Positions 1-11,779 of a DNA stretch of 64,000 nucleotides are shown here, one piece after another. Source of the stretch: Aphrophora alni (Eukaryota; Arthropoda; Insecta; Hemiptera; Aphrophoridae); contig OY740772.1 of the NCBI GenBank assembly GCA_963513935.1, positions 106,117,797-106,181,796 on the forward strand, written 5' to 3'. A model generated the notes under the pieces. The model was not told the DNA's origin. It ran no database searches and worked only from the letters and a program-made list of their open reading frames with translations. Position numbers and translations under genes: made by a program. Every line of letters begins with the position of its first letter. Within the stretch, counting starts at the first letter, position 1.

Positions 1-140
1 TATATTGCTGCCATTTCAATACAGTATTTCCAATTCGATTTAGCTGAATTTTGCTCAATAGGGTTCTAAATGAGCACACTATAGTCCTCTAAATCAAATT
101 TCATGTCTCCAACACGACGTTTCGTGATGTTGACATCAAC
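1..140 (-). repeat. R1-family dispersed repeat, fragment
   Basis: The stretch resembles the reverse-orientation R1 copy near 49990-50060: both carry a segment reading 'aatagggttcta' followed by 'atgagcac' and 'caaatttcatgt'. It is divergent and runs off the left window edge. No coding potential is seen. R1 is named here only for copies within this window. Confidence 0.4.
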
Positions 141-593
141 TGTCGTTATCAAGTGTTAGATCTCGAACATATAATAAAGACTTGATAATTAGAGTAGATC
201 AGTACTCTCAAAACGCCGTTTATTAATTATACACAAATATAATCTACTAACCATCATCATGGAATAACTGTTCGAACAAAACAAGAATTTCTAAATTCTA
301 TTCTAGCCTTGAACTATTCCAGGCTTTTCAAGTACTTCTTTGATGTTCTCCTGTAGTTTACATGTTGCAACCGGCTAAATTTATAAATCACACAGCTACT
401 GTGTCCATATTAAACTAGAATGACATAGAAACTACTGCCGTGTAACTGTTTGGATTTTCTTTAAAATTGTATATAACACAATACTATGTGGTCATTCTGG
501 TATCGTTTAAACTATTGATCGGTAAGATATATTTTTAATTGAGGGATCTTCGTTACTTTCTTTGGAATCGTTTTGCAAAATTTTGCAAACAAC

Positions 594-625
594 GTAACCT
601 AACCTAACCTAACCTACCCTACCTA
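594..625. repeat. Interstitial TTAGG-type telomeric repeat (CCTAA strand)
   Basis: About five imperfect CCTAA units in a row, the complement of the insect telomere unit TTAGG. The tract is short and lies inside unique or dispersed-repeat DNA, so it is interstitial and not a chromosome end. The rest of 141-900 has no gene that I can see. Confidence 0.6.
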
Positions 626-904
626 ATCTAACCGTCAATTTTCAATATGGGAGCTAAAATTCTTATGAACCCCCAATTTGTTTATGTTTTTGGCTTTTAC
701 ACGTTATTTTAAGACTTTTTTTATTCTTGGGTATTTATTAATGAACCTATTCGTTTACGAATTAAAGGCGCTTAAACTTAATAAAATTTGAAATTTGGTG
801 GCTAATTTGAGATGAATCTGAATTTTCTATTGCTGTAAGTGTAAATACCATTGCAGGACTAAAAAATAACTAATTTGTAGAACAGATAAATACAAGCAGG
901 TGTT

Positions 905-1015
905 TAACCTTTTTCACAAGGTCAAGAGAGACCTGATAGGAAAGGTGGAAGAGAGGGATTTAAACCAAGATTACACGAAAAATGGTGTAAATCCAGGGGT
1001 GTAGGATTGACATAA
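905..1015 (+). repeat. R2-family dispersed repeat, fragment
   Basis: It carries the R2 hallmark order: 'caagagagacctgatagg', 'aaag.tg.aagagagggat', then 'ggtgtaaatcca'. The same block recurs at about ten other places in the window on both strands. No encoded protein is seen, and no clear tRNA-type promoter boxes were recognised, so SINE status is undecided. Confidence 0.6.
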
Positions 1016-1252
1016 TCTATAAGGCATCGATTAGAAGTTGACGCCTTCCTTTCTATAGATAACATGTTATTTTTCTACACGAATATATCAACCCTAAATT
1101 ATTTATTAATGTATGAAAAATGTAATAATGTACATTCAATATTTGTAAATGTACTGTATAACATTTATTCCTTAGGATTTATTAAATTATAGGCTATGTA
1201 TGTGTATACAAGTGTAGGTATTTGTGTGTCCATGTGTTTGTCAAGTAACTTT

Positions 1253-1475
1253 TAAATTTTATAAGATACAAAACTCAAATTTTATAAGATACAAAACTCA
1301 AATTTTATAAGATACAAAACTCAAATTTTATAAGATACAAAACTCAAATTTTATAAGATACAAAACTCAAATTTTATAAGATACAAAACTCAAGTTTTAT
1401 AAGATAGAAAACTCAAATTTTATAAGATAGAAAACTCAAATTTTATAAGATACAAAACTCAAATTTTATAAACAT
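1253..1475. repeat. 23-bp minisatellite, about 9.5 copies
   Basis: A tandem array of the unit 'aaattttataagatacaaaa' plus 'ctc' (23 bp), nearly perfect over nine copies, with one substitution (ataca to ataga) shared by two adjacent copies. The array then decays into 'ttttataaacattataag'. It is non-coding. Confidence 0.9.
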
Positions 1476-2394
1476 TATAAGATAAATGCATGGGGTTGTT
1501 GGGAGGGGGGTTACTCAATTTTTTTAAATGTTTACCCCATCGAGTAACACCTCAATTTAAGTCTTTTTTTAATAGAAAATATCTATGTTAAGAAGATGTC
1601 GCTATTTTACTCCAGTTCAAAATGGCGATCGAACATATATACAAATTTGATATTATACTTTAAAATTTTAGCTCTGGAAAAAAATAAATTATATGCTGAT
1701 TCAATTTCCTGGTGAAATTTGAATAAAATAACAGTCAAGTTTTTGCTATTTATAATATTGTCTCCTAATTATTTTATAAAATGGGCTTTTTTGAATATTT
1801 TACCGGCCGGAATTTTCGATTGGGGTAATAACCTCTAGTTTGTGCGGTTGTTTTGTTTTTACAACAAAATTTCTGAAATTTGAACCAGCTACCTTTTAAG
1901 TTACCTAACCGGGGACTTTTTGACACCTGGTATATATACAAGGTGTTTCTGTAATGCGCTGAGATAAACCAGGGGGTGGTAATATGGGTCAAAATAAAGA
2001 AAAATGTTTGAATATATAATATCAGGTTTGAAATAAACTAAATATAATTTTAACTCTATGTAGAACATAACTGTCAGATGATTGTATTTAGTTTGAGTGA
2101 ATCCAGAAGAAGAAATCGAGACTTACAGCTTTGGTGATGACTTACTCAACCTGGGTATGATGTGTCATTAAGTCCATCACAACCTCCTTGAGTGAGCGAT
2201 CAACAAGCTGCTACAGAGGATCAACAAATTACTAAGAAGAAATGGGACTTCTAGCTGAACACTTATATACTGTTGATGTTTAATTTATGTCTTGTGATGT
2301 TAATTATTATTACTATTACAATTTACCTAGTATCTCTAGTTTCATAAGTAATAAACAGGTTTTAAGGGCCACGTGAGGCAACCAAAAAAGCAGA

Positions 2395-3345
2395 GTTGCT
2401 TTTTTTGGTGAACGTGAATGTGGGGGGGATGGGAGTTGCTCAAAAATTTCAAATGACACAAATGTAATACCTCATTTCAAACGCCACTGTCAGACAAGAA
2501 AAATTAAATTCTGACCGCTCAAAACAAAATGGCCGCCAAAAGTGTTTTTTATTCACGAAGCTAGATTTGTACGGTACATCCTCTGTAAGACATTAATGTG
2601 TTTTTACTTCATATTCAATGATCAAATTGTTCTGTCTGTAGATGTTGTAGTAGAGTCTTTGTTCAAACATGTTTTCATAAGTTAGGTTAGGTTAGGTTAG
2701 GTTAGGTTAAGTTAGGTTAGGTTAGGTTGTGATTCCGCACACAACGTTGAAATTGTATTTGAAGTAGTGAACTAACATTTAATTTTAGGAAATGGGGAGG
2801 TGCTCAAAATTTCAAATGACACGTAGTCTATAGGCTTGTAACACCTCATTTCAAACGTCTTTGTGCGACAAAAAATTGCAAATTAAATTAAATTCTGACC
2901 AATCAAAATAAAATGACGGTCAAAATATTTATTTTATTTACGAAGCTATATTGGTACGATATGACATAAATGTGTTTTTACTTCATATTGAATGTTAAAA
3001 TTATTCTTTTCGTTCCTATATACAGTACTACAATCTCGTCTACGTACAAAGGTTTCCAAAAGTTAGGATAGGTTAGGTTAGTTGGTGATTTATGAGTTTC
3101 CCAACACAAGAAGGATGTCTTGTATTTGAAGTAGTGAAACAACATTTTAAAAAAAGTAGCTTCCGTCTAACCTGCTAATTAAAAATCTCTTTCGGGCGCC
3201 ATTTTGTTTTGTGTGATCAGAATTCAATTTTTTTTTGCCATTTTACTTGGGCTCAAAGAGACGTTTACAATGTGATATTGTAACACCTATAGGTGATATT
3301 TAAAATTCGTAGCAATTCCCTAATCCCCACAATTAAAATAACCTA
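2395..3345. repeat. R3 repeat: tandem pair plus inverted third copy, with TTAGG tracts
   Basis: Two diverged direct copies (about 2395-2805 and 2806-3165) share 'tgctcaaa.atttcaaatgac', 'cacctcatttcaaacg', an 'aaaatg.c.g.c.aaa' block and 'tgtgtttttacttcatatt'. Each ends in a TTAGG-type tract (2678-2728 and 3062-3085) and 'tgtatttgaagtagtga'. A third, inverted partial copy follows at about 3170-3345. This looks like a transposable-element relic with internal telomere-like repeats. No ORF was found. Confidence 0.55.
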
Positions 3346-3479
3346 AACCTTTACTTGTTTAGGTTGCCTCTCTAACCCAAAGAAATTGTCCTATCTTAAA
3401 TGTTTTCAAAAATAAGAGAGAGTGGTAATTTCTTTTCAATCACTCTACATATAAAAAATCTCCACTCACTTTACACGTG

Positions 3480-3870
3480 TTAGTGTTTCGGCCCGCCGGG
3501 CCTTGGAACTACAAAAATCACATTTTCTTGTCAGATCAGAGTTTCAAATTACATTTTTCCACAATAACTTCGCTATTTGGTCATCGTGGGGGGGGGGGGG
3601 GTTGGGGGTTGTACCAATGAAACACGAGATATGAACAAAAAACTGTTTGATATTTAAATTCAAATTTTCTTTTTTTTAATAGTGTATGAAAACTTATACC
3701 AAATGTCATGTTCCTGTCTTAAATGTTGTTATCGCTTTTGTGTTTACAAACGACAACGACGGCAATTTGATAAAACCTGAGGTCATGAAACTTAAAGATT
3801 ACAAAAAAACGGAGGTAGAATTCTCTGAAAATATCAAACTTACCCTGTACTTCCTTAGTAATGTATTTCA
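3480..3870 (-). repeat. R1-family dispersed repeat
   Basis: It contains the R1 signature 'acaataacttcgctattt' followed by 'gtcatcgt', here in reverse orientation, then 'atgaaacacgagatatgaac'. It includes a 12-bp poly-G run near 3590. A small open frame (3686-3883) within it has no recognisable family and is probably chance. Confidence 0.55.
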
Positions 3871-4289
3871 TATTAGAGCCTAAATTACTTTTATAAAACT
3901 ATGGAAGACGAGTCAAACTACGATTTAAATGTCACATCCTGTTTGTAATTGTGTGTGTGCTCGTTTGACCTTTCTCGGATAGTGTAATATGTTCAACAGT
4001 TCATTTTACCATAAATTAAAGTTGGATCATTTATGAAGAGACAGTTAATTTATTTTACAATAAAGATAAGATGGAAACAAAATGAGAGGAAGTCTTTTAG
4101 GGGGGGGGGATGTCATTCGAGGAAGAGAGTGACTTGATGGTTTGAGGAAAAACTAATGCAAACAACTTAACACTGCCATTATCAGTAACCTTCCTAACCT
4201 TTCCTGCAAGTTACATAGGAGGTGGTACTACTACTACTAATAGTACTGTACGCTATTAGTTATTTCACAGTAGTTTTATTTTATTTCTT

Positions 4290-4475
4290 GATGTTTTTAA
4301 AGGCGAAACACCTTTCAATCGTCATAACTTTTAACTGGAATTCTCTTACAGCGTCAGGGTCTGAAGCAAGAGTTAGTTGAGAGATCATGGAAAGATGAAA
4401 GAGAGGGATCTAACCCAAGAACACATGAAAAGTGTAGATCCAGCTAATATCCCTCGGGATTGCCACATCCGTAAT
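4290..4475 (+). repeat. R2-family dispersed repeat
   Basis: It starts with 'aaaggcgaaacacc', passes 'agcgtcagggtctgaa', and ends with 'gtgtagatccagctaatatc'. This is the most complete left end of R2 in this part of the window. Bases 3900-4290 show nothing recognisable. Confidence 0.6.
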
Positions 4476-4701
4476 TATTTATTTTCGAAGTTTTAATATT
4501 TGAAATTGTGATTTATTTTTCGTTTAATTTGTCATTTAAAAAAATGCTACATTATGTTTTCTTTTTTATTCTAATTTTTACGTTATATTTTGTCTTTGGA
4601 TTAATGTTTTCATTGTGTTTAAAATTATGTTTTTATTTCTAATGGGTTTAAATAGGAGAGATATCCTATTAGTCTTAACTTCGCCCCAAATTTAAAGTTA
4701 A

Positions 4702-5097
<396 letters not shown>

Positions 5098-5264
5098 TAG
5101 TAAAGTAATATTAATTAAATTTATCTCCAAGGGCAGACGTGAGGTGAATGGTTTAGACCTCAAAATGGGCTTGTTCCCTTTTATCCAAAATGTAGAGAGT
5201 CCTAAATGTGACGTCGTCGATAAAAATGTTTAACACTAGTTACATGTATTCTTCAGACCCTTAA

Positions 5265-5345
5265 TTATTCTAGGGCTAGAGATCTTTATTTTTATAATCT
5301 TTTCTTTTTTCTTTTATAAGGTGATGAAGACTGAGGATTTCCCCT
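5265..5345 (-). repeat. R2-family partial copy
   Basis: It matches the left end of R2 in reverse: 'ttttataaggtgatgaaga' then 'ctgaggatttcccc'. It is short and diverged. The flanking 5100-5265 and 5345-6050 have no recognisable gene. Confidence 0.4.
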
Positions 5346-6049
5346 CCTTTTTTTAAACAACAAAAACAAAATCTATTGCACTACGTTGTGAAAAAGACAA
5401 TGTTACCAAATTTCTGTATTATAGAAAATATGATTTTTATAAGTCTATAATCCAATCTAAAATTCCCTTCTACTCCAAACAGAACAAACTTTGAGTCAAC
5501 CTTAAAAAAGGTAAAAGAAGCCTTTCAAGAGAGAAAAGTAGTGTTATTTGATAGGCCACGTTGTCAAGTGTACAAAATATGCCTACATGGTTGCCAACAT
5601 ATCTATAAAAATGTTCAAAAGACAATGTGTATTAGACATTCTTTTCATGTCTTGTAGAGAAGTCACGATCGTCATTTTAAACACAATAGGAAGTTTATTG
5701 TCGGTAGCCAATATTGCCAATATCTGAATATGAATGTCACTTCTGTCAAAGTGTACACATATGTGCCAAGAAAGCAAAACAGATTATAATTATTAAATCA
5801 TGTATCCGTACATCTGTGGGATCCTAAAGTTAACATTCTGTTTTCATCCTTCACCAAATTCCTTCCGTTCTTGTTTACTTTCGATTTCACCAAGTTGTTT
5901 GACGATGTCAATAGGAAATTTAGTTTAAGGAAATAGCTAAATCGAATATAAACATTTTTTAGAAAATGTATCTTAGGTACCTAACTATATTAGGCACAGT
6001 TGTAGTAATTTTACGTACTCAATACGTATAAGGATAGGTTTTAATTATT

Positions 6050-6350
6050 AAAATTTTGAACTCAGTTTTTTGACTAATTTTAACGTTGAAACTATCAAAA
6101 TGGCCTCAGGAAACCAAAAAAGTGATTTTCAACATTCTGTCCGTTGTCCCCTCCACATAAGAAAAATAGCGGCCACAAAAATTAAGATAATATCTTTCAA
6201 ATTTGGTACAGGGACTATAGTGTACTCATACATATTCCTATTGAAATTCGGAAAAATCAAGTTATAAATGTAAAAATGTTAATCTCTCGTTTTTTTTTTT
6301 GTTTCCTTCTTCATAGACAAAAACAATTGCATAACCATAGTCAATGTCAA
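6050..6350 (+). repeat. R1-family dispersed repeat
   Basis: It shares 'tttttgactaattttaacg', 'aaaaattaagata' and 'tattcctattgaaattc' with the R1 copies near 9400, 11900 and 13450. A 65-codon open frame lies within it but resembles no protein and is judged to be chance. Confidence 0.5.
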
Positions 6351-6404
6351 ATATTACACAAACAATACATAAATAACAAAGATATGATACTTGTTTTAGA
6401 AGTA

Positions 6405-7575
6405 AAAACATCCTTGGAGTGGAACATTTTCAAAACCCTTTCTTAGTACGCGTCTACCGACCTACCCCAAACCATGTTACAAAATTCATAGCCTCTAGGC
6501 TTCTTGGATCCAGAGATAGACTTTAGGGGTAAAAAACACCCTTGGAGTGGAACAATTTTCAAAACCCTTTCTTATTACGCGTCTACAGACCTACCCCAAA
6601 CCATGTTGAAAAATTCATAGCTCTAGGCTTCTTGGATTCAGAGATTGATATGCTTTAGGGGTAAAAAACATTCTTGGAGTGGAACATTTTCAAAACCCTT
6701 TCTTAGTACGTGTCTATAGACCTACCTCAAACCATGTTAAAACATTCGTAATTATAGGCTTCTTGGATCTAGAGATATGCCTTAGGGGTAAAAACACCCT
6801 TGGAGTGGAACAATTTTCAAAACCCTTTCTTAGTACGCGTCTACAGACCTACCCCAAACCATGTTGAAAAATTCATAGCTCTAGGCTTCTTGGATTCAGA
6901 GATTGATATGCTTTAGGGGTAAAAAACATTCTTGGAGTGGAACATTTTCAAAACCCTTTCTTAGTACGTGTCTATAGACCTACCTCAAACCATGTTAAAA
7001 CATTCGTAATTATAGGCTTCTTGGATCTAGAGATATGCCTTAGGGGTAAAAAACACCCTTGGAGTGGAACAATTTTCAAAACCCTTTCTTATTACGCGTC
7101 TACAGACCTACCCCAAACCATGTTGAAAAATTCATAGCTCTAGGCTTCTTGGATTCAGAGATTGATATGCTTTAGGGGTAAAAAACATTCTTGGAGTGGA
7201 ACATTTTCAAAACCCTTTCTTAGTACGTGTCTATAGACCTACCTCAAACCATGTTAAAACATTCGTAATTATAGGCTTCTTGGATCTAGAGATATGCCTT
7301 AGGGGTAAAAAACACCCTTGGAGTGGAACAATTTTCAAAACCCTTTCTTAGTACGCGTCTACAGACCTACCCCAACCACGTTAAAACATTCATAGCTCTA
7401 GGCTTCTTGGACCCAGAGATAGACTTTAAGGGGGTAAAAAACACCCTTGAAGTGGAACATTTTCAAAACCCTTTCTTAGTACACGTCTACAGATCTACCC
7501 CCAAACCCCCAAACATGTTAAAAAAATTCATAACTCTAGGCTTCTTGGATCCAGAAATTTCGTGTTCAGTCAGTG
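6405..7575 (+). repeat. Satellite array, ~129-bp unit with 258-bp dimeric higher-order repeat
   Basis: About nine tandem units, each carrying 'cttggagtggaacattttc', 'aaaaccctttctta', 'acctaccccaaaccatgtt' and 'ctaggcttcttggat'. From about 6540 to 7310 two diverged variants alternate. The A-type (cgtgtctatagacctacctc, attcgtaattatagg) recurs exactly 258 bp apart near 6679, 6937 and 7195. The B-type (cgcgtctacagacctacccc) fills the gaps. Short open frames across the units are a by-product of the unit length being a multiple of three. Confidence 0.9.
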
Positions 7576-7790
7576 TGTATATATAAGTCAAAACCCACTG
7601 ACTGATTACGAAATCTCTGGATCCAAGAAGCCTAGAGTTATGAATTTTTTTAACATATTTGGGGGTTTGGGGGTAGATCTGTAGACGCGTACTAAGAAAG
7701 GGTTTTGAAAATGTTCCACTCCAAGGGTGTTTTTACCCCCTAAAGTCTATCTCTGGGTCCAAGAAGCCTAGAAGCTATGAATTTTTTAAC
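7576..7790 (-). repeat. Inverted satellite copies forming a long hairpin with the array
   Basis: After a spacer of about 20 bp (near 7577-7594) the satellite continues in reverse orientation for about 1.5 units. Bases of roughly 7400-7576 and 7595-7770 are near reverse complements, closing on 'cagtcagtg' and 'cactgactg'. The arms could form a cruciform of about 180 bp per arm. Confidence 0.85.
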
Positions 7791-7909
<119 letters not shown>

Positions 7910-8499
7910 GTAAGAAAGTTACTGCATTATTTTTGTACAGTTTATCTCTACATGACCAATTCGTTTTTAAAATCAGATTTATTTAGTCTGCGTGTGTGTG
8001 AGAATGTTTTAATAATTTTGTTTTTTAAATTTAAAAACTTTTACACCTGTAATAAATATTGTGCAACGAAAATGGAATCACATCCAAACTTGAGCCATAG
8101 TTCGTTCAAAATCAGGAGCCATTAATTGAGTGTAGGAGTAAGAGAGAGGAGAGTGGGGGGGACGAGTGAAAGAGAGCACATGTTGCTTTAATTGGATGAA
8201 AAGACGCCATTAACTTGAGGCTAGCGTCTGGATGCCTGGTTGGCGCCTGCTATTTCATTCTTATTTAACTTTTTATCATTTATGTTGTTACTCGTGTAAG
8301 GGAAAAAATCCGCTGTACGGCCCAAAACATGATTTTTGGATTGAGTATAAACAGTATTGACGAAACGATGTTAATCAAATTTTAAATTGGATATATTTTG
8401 GACGTATGAGTTATTTTAATTAAAATAAAATATAAATAATTACAGAACATAACTTGTGAGATGTTTTAAGTTATATAAAGTAAATCTCACAAATACAAC

Positions 8500-8755
8500 C
8501 CCTAAGGGGCTCACTTTAGTGAGAACGATCTTGGCAGTCCCTAGGGAACCTAGCTAGATCTACACTTTTTTTCATGTAATCTTGGATTAAATCCCTTTCT
8601 TTCATCTTTTCTAACCGGTCTCTCTTGACCAACTCTTGTTCTTTTTCGATACTGAGCTAGTAGAGTATTCAAGGACTAAGGGTCTATTTTATGTTCTTTA
8701 CTTCTATTTTTATAAGTCGATGATAACTGAGAAGTTTTCTCCTTAAAAATAAAAT
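8500..8755 (-). repeat. R2-family dispersed repeat, nearly full length
   Basis: Reverse-orientation R2: 'ggctcactttagtgag', 'cctagctagatctacac', 'ctttcatcttttctaacc', 'ggtctctcttgaccaactc', then 'ataagtcgatgataactgag'. This is one of the longest copies and is useful for building a consensus. Confidence 0.65.
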
Positions 8756-8770
8756 AATCTAAAAGATTGT

Positions 8771-8901
8771 TTATTAAACCAAACGCGTTTTAATGACAAT
8801 GTCGTCATCTTCAGACTAGTACTAGTTAATGTTTTTTTATTGTAACTCATGCGTCACTGAAGATGGCAACGTTGCCATTAAAACGCGTTTGATTTAATGA
8901 A
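8771..8901. mobile_element. Foldback mini-element with hammerhead-like motif in each arm
   Basis: Left arm 8771-8814 and right arm 8857-8901 are about 90% reverse complements around 'aaacgcgttttaatg' and 'catcttcag'. Each arm read outward begins CTGAAGA, then a hairpin, then AAAACGCGTTT. This resembles the hammerhead core but with the conserved GAA changed to AAA. There is no ORF. Confidence 0.6.
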
Positions 8902-9079
8902 TTTATTTACGAGAAATCTTGTTAGTGTTAATTGATTTTCTTTAAATGTCGTCAAAATTTGGGGCATTACGATTAAGCCAAAACAAAATTTGGATTTTCT
9001 TAAAACCTTCCGTAATGATTTCAATGAAATTTGATCAAATGAAACCTTCAGGACTAGAACAAAAAGTTTGGCAGTTTCT

Positions 9080-9230
9080 TAGAAATACCTATTTGAGTGA
9101 GGACGAGCTTGGCAACCCTGGGGGACCTAGCTGGATCTCTTTTTTCGTGTAGTCTTGAGTAGGAATCCTCTCTTTCATCTTTCCTATGAGATCTGTCTTT
9201 ACCAACTTTGGTCGGAACTCGATGTTTATT
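9080..9230 (-). repeat. R2-family partial copy
   Basis: It contains 'gacgagcttggcaaccctg', 'cctagctggatctc', 'ctctttcatctttcctat' and 'accaactttg'. A 68-codon open frame overlapping its left end (8946-9152) is explained by the repeat and is not called a gene. Confidence 0.55.
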
Positions 9231-9384
9231 ACATTATTGGAGAGCTGTGGGGGGGCGGATAATTAGTGACAAATTCATCTTAATCCACAATCAGCTAAAG
9301 TAATTTTAGTAGAACGGGAATGGCTAACTTGCTACCCTATCCAATGTAGAAAACCGTAAAAGAAAATTAAGGTTCAAGAGCAAA

Positions 9385-10530
9385 TTATAAGTGGTAAATG
9401 TGGCAATCGATAGAAATTTCGATTTTGTTTTTTGACCAATTTTCAGGTTCCATGTCATCTGGAAACCGGAAAATGGTTTTCGACATGCCTGTACTTAAGA
9501 GGAGGCTCCATACAACAAAAATGTCGTCTTCCGCCCATAAGACTAATGCAACACAGTATTCTCGTTGATACCCATATTTTACCTCCATTCTTCATCCGAT
9601 TTCGTTGATTTTTTTTGATTGAAGAGAACAAACTGCTTTATGTCAACTGCGAGAAAAATCCTTCGTATCTTTAAAGGTACTTTCTTAAAAAATTGCCAAA
9701 GTAAAAAAAAAATGTTGTTTTGGTTTCCATGTAAAACAGAAAAAGATATTTTTAATTTGGTTCAACAAAACACATTCAGCTGTACAATACCTTTCTATCG
9801 ATACCCCATTTATATTTATATCTTTAAAAACAAGGAATTTATGGGTATTGCATTAGTCTTATAGGCGGCAGACGGCACCGGCCGGCTAGTGGAGCCTCCT
9901 CTTAAACAAAAATTAAGATAGAAATTTGACATTTGCTACAGTGGACTTAAGTGTTCTCATGTTAAAATTTAATAAAAATTGAGTGGAAAATCAAAAAAAG
10001 ACGACCATTTTAAACAGTTTTTTCTTCTTTTTTTTTTTTTTTTCTCGTTTGGTTTTCAACATGTAGCAGTAAATTAGACAAAAAGTTGTAGATTTCAATT
10101 CTTTATGTAATGGTACCAACCGCACATATTTACGATAAGAAACAGCGAGGGTTATTGTCAAAAATGTAATTTCGGGTCTCCTAAGAAATCTGATATTCGT
10201 GTATTACGATCCGGCGGGCTGAGTCACCGACACGAGCGTAGCGAGTGAACTTTCTTCACATGCATATAGCATAGAGACCCTGACACGAGCGAAGCGAGTG
10301 GAGACTTTTTAAATACACATTTACGATGCTCGTTAGGGCCAAACCGACGACAAAAAAGTAGTGATATTCACAAATAACCTCTGTAACAACTGTTTAAAAA
10401 AAAATTACCCTACTGGATAAAACTTATTAATACCAATAAAAAAATTACCCTACTGGATAAAACTTCTTGCATTTTAGAGGATTTTCCATGATAGGGCTCG
10501 GTAAGTACCACACACGCAGCGTAAACGTGA
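9385..10530 (+). repeat. R1-family repeat, long copy interrupted by a TTAA element
   Basis: The left part (9385-9498) and right part (9902-10530) are collinear with other R1 copies once the insert at 9499-9901 is removed. The right part carries 'acagcgagggttattgtc', two copies of the 'gacacgagcg.agcgagtg' motif (near 10230 and 10273), a short direct repeat 'attaccctactggataaaac' (twice, near 10405 and 10445) and the R1 end 'ggctcggtaagtaccac'. Confidence 0.6.
9499..9901. mobile_element. 403-bp non-autonomous TIR element flanked by TTAA
   Basis: Terminal inverted repeats GAGGAGGCTCCA / TGGAGCCTCCTC are flanked on both sides by TTAA (9495-9498 and 9902-9905). A second, sub-terminal inverted pair 'cataagactaatgcaa' / 'ttgcattagtcttat' lies inside. 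It interrupts an R1 repeat cleanly. TTAA duplication suggests a piggyBac-type transposase in trans, but the termini do not begin with CCC, so the superfamily is uncertain. Open frames inside are not conserved-looking. Confidence 0.7.
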
Positions 10531-10849
10531 CGTCACAGCTGTCGCCATCTTGTCACAATTGATTGGCCCCTATGTAACCTCAACACAGCTTTGCATTGTA
10601 TCTATTAATAAACATAGTTTGTGATTGTTGACAAAACTGTTTACACGCTCTGAGAATGTTTTCATATCAATCATTTTCTGGTTAGAAGATCCATTACTTA
10701 GAAATACCAAGGATCAACAATGAAATCGATTTGTGACGTTGCACTCTATTTTCCACTGCCTCGTTGTTACTATTGGAGGGAGTATTGTGATGGTTAACAT
10801 TTGTAATTCAGGTTTTAGACGAAGTATATATTTTTTATTAGGTTTTTGT

Positions 10850-10980
10850 TTTATTCTTGTTGTTTAAAAGGCGAAAACCCTGTTCATCATCGCCTTATAA
10901 AAAAGAAGAACATAAAATAAAGACCTCCAAATATCGGAACTCCAATAGCGTCAGAGTCAGATCAGAAGGGAACATCAAGT
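10850..10980 (+). repeat. R2-family partial copy
   Basis: It carries 'aaaaggcgaaaaccctg', 'tcatcatcgccttataaaa', 'aagaacataaaataaagacc' and 'aatagcgtcagagtcag'. It is cut off directly by the reverse satellite array. 10531-10850 has no recognised feature. Confidence 0.55.
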
Positions 10981-11514
10981 TTTTTCACCCCTAAAGTATA
11001 TCTCTGGATCCAAGAAGCCTAAAGCTATGAATGTTTTAACATGGTTTGGGGTAGGTCTCTAGAAGCGTAGTAAGAAAGGGTTTTGAAAATGTTCCACTCC
11101 AAGGGTGTTTTTCACCCCTAAAGTATATCTCTGGATCCAAGAAGCGTCGAGCAATGAATTTTTTAACATGGTTTGGGGTAAGTCTGTAGACGCGTACAAA
11201 GAAAGGGTTTTGAAAATGTTCCACTCCAAGGGTGTTTTTACCCCTAAAGCATATCTCTGGATTCAAGAAGCCAAGAACTATGAATGTTTTAACATGCTTT
11301 GGGGTAGGTCTGTAGACGCATACTAAGAAATGGTTTTGAAAATGTTCCACTCCAAGGGTGTTTTTCACCCCTAAAGTATATCTCTGGATCCAAGAAGCCT
11401 AGAGCTATGAATGTTTTAACATGGTTTGGGGTAGGTCTGTAGACGCGTACAAAGAAAGGGTTTTGAAAATGTTCCACTCCAAGGGTGTTTTTACCCCCTA
11501 AAGTCTATCTCTGA
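10981..11514 (-). repeat. Second satellite array (~129-bp unit), reverse orientation, ~4 units
   Basis: The same unit as at 6405-7575 but inverted, with 'ggatccaagaagcc', 'aacatg.tttggggtaggtc', 'aaagaaagggttttgaaaat' and 'gttccactccaagggtg'. Open frames on both strands within it (11036-11368, 11105-11326 and 11289-11477) are repeat artefacts. Confidence 0.9.
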
Positions 11515-11779
11515 CATAACCTAACTAAAGACTACATGTAGAAAAGTCTAGACATTTAAGTTACCTCAGGATTACCAAGCCGGTAATCACCAAAAGCAAA
11601 CCCCCTTAAGGGTCATTTCACCTTTAATTGGCAGTGTACGAAATACACTGACTCTATAAATCAAATAGAAATTTCAACACTATTAAGGCATAATTAAAAG
11701 TGAGACTAACTAAGTCCACTTTCAAAGGAAATATAACCAGTTTTTAAATTATTTGTACTTTACCAGTTTACAACGTATA

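Noticed and set aside
594..625. Telomere end
   Set aside because: Only about five imperfect TTAGG units, with unrelated sequence on both sides; interstitial.
11036..11477. Overlapping 62-110 codon frames on both strands
   Set aside because: They repeat with the ~129-bp satellite unit, whose length is a multiple of three, and exist on both strands.
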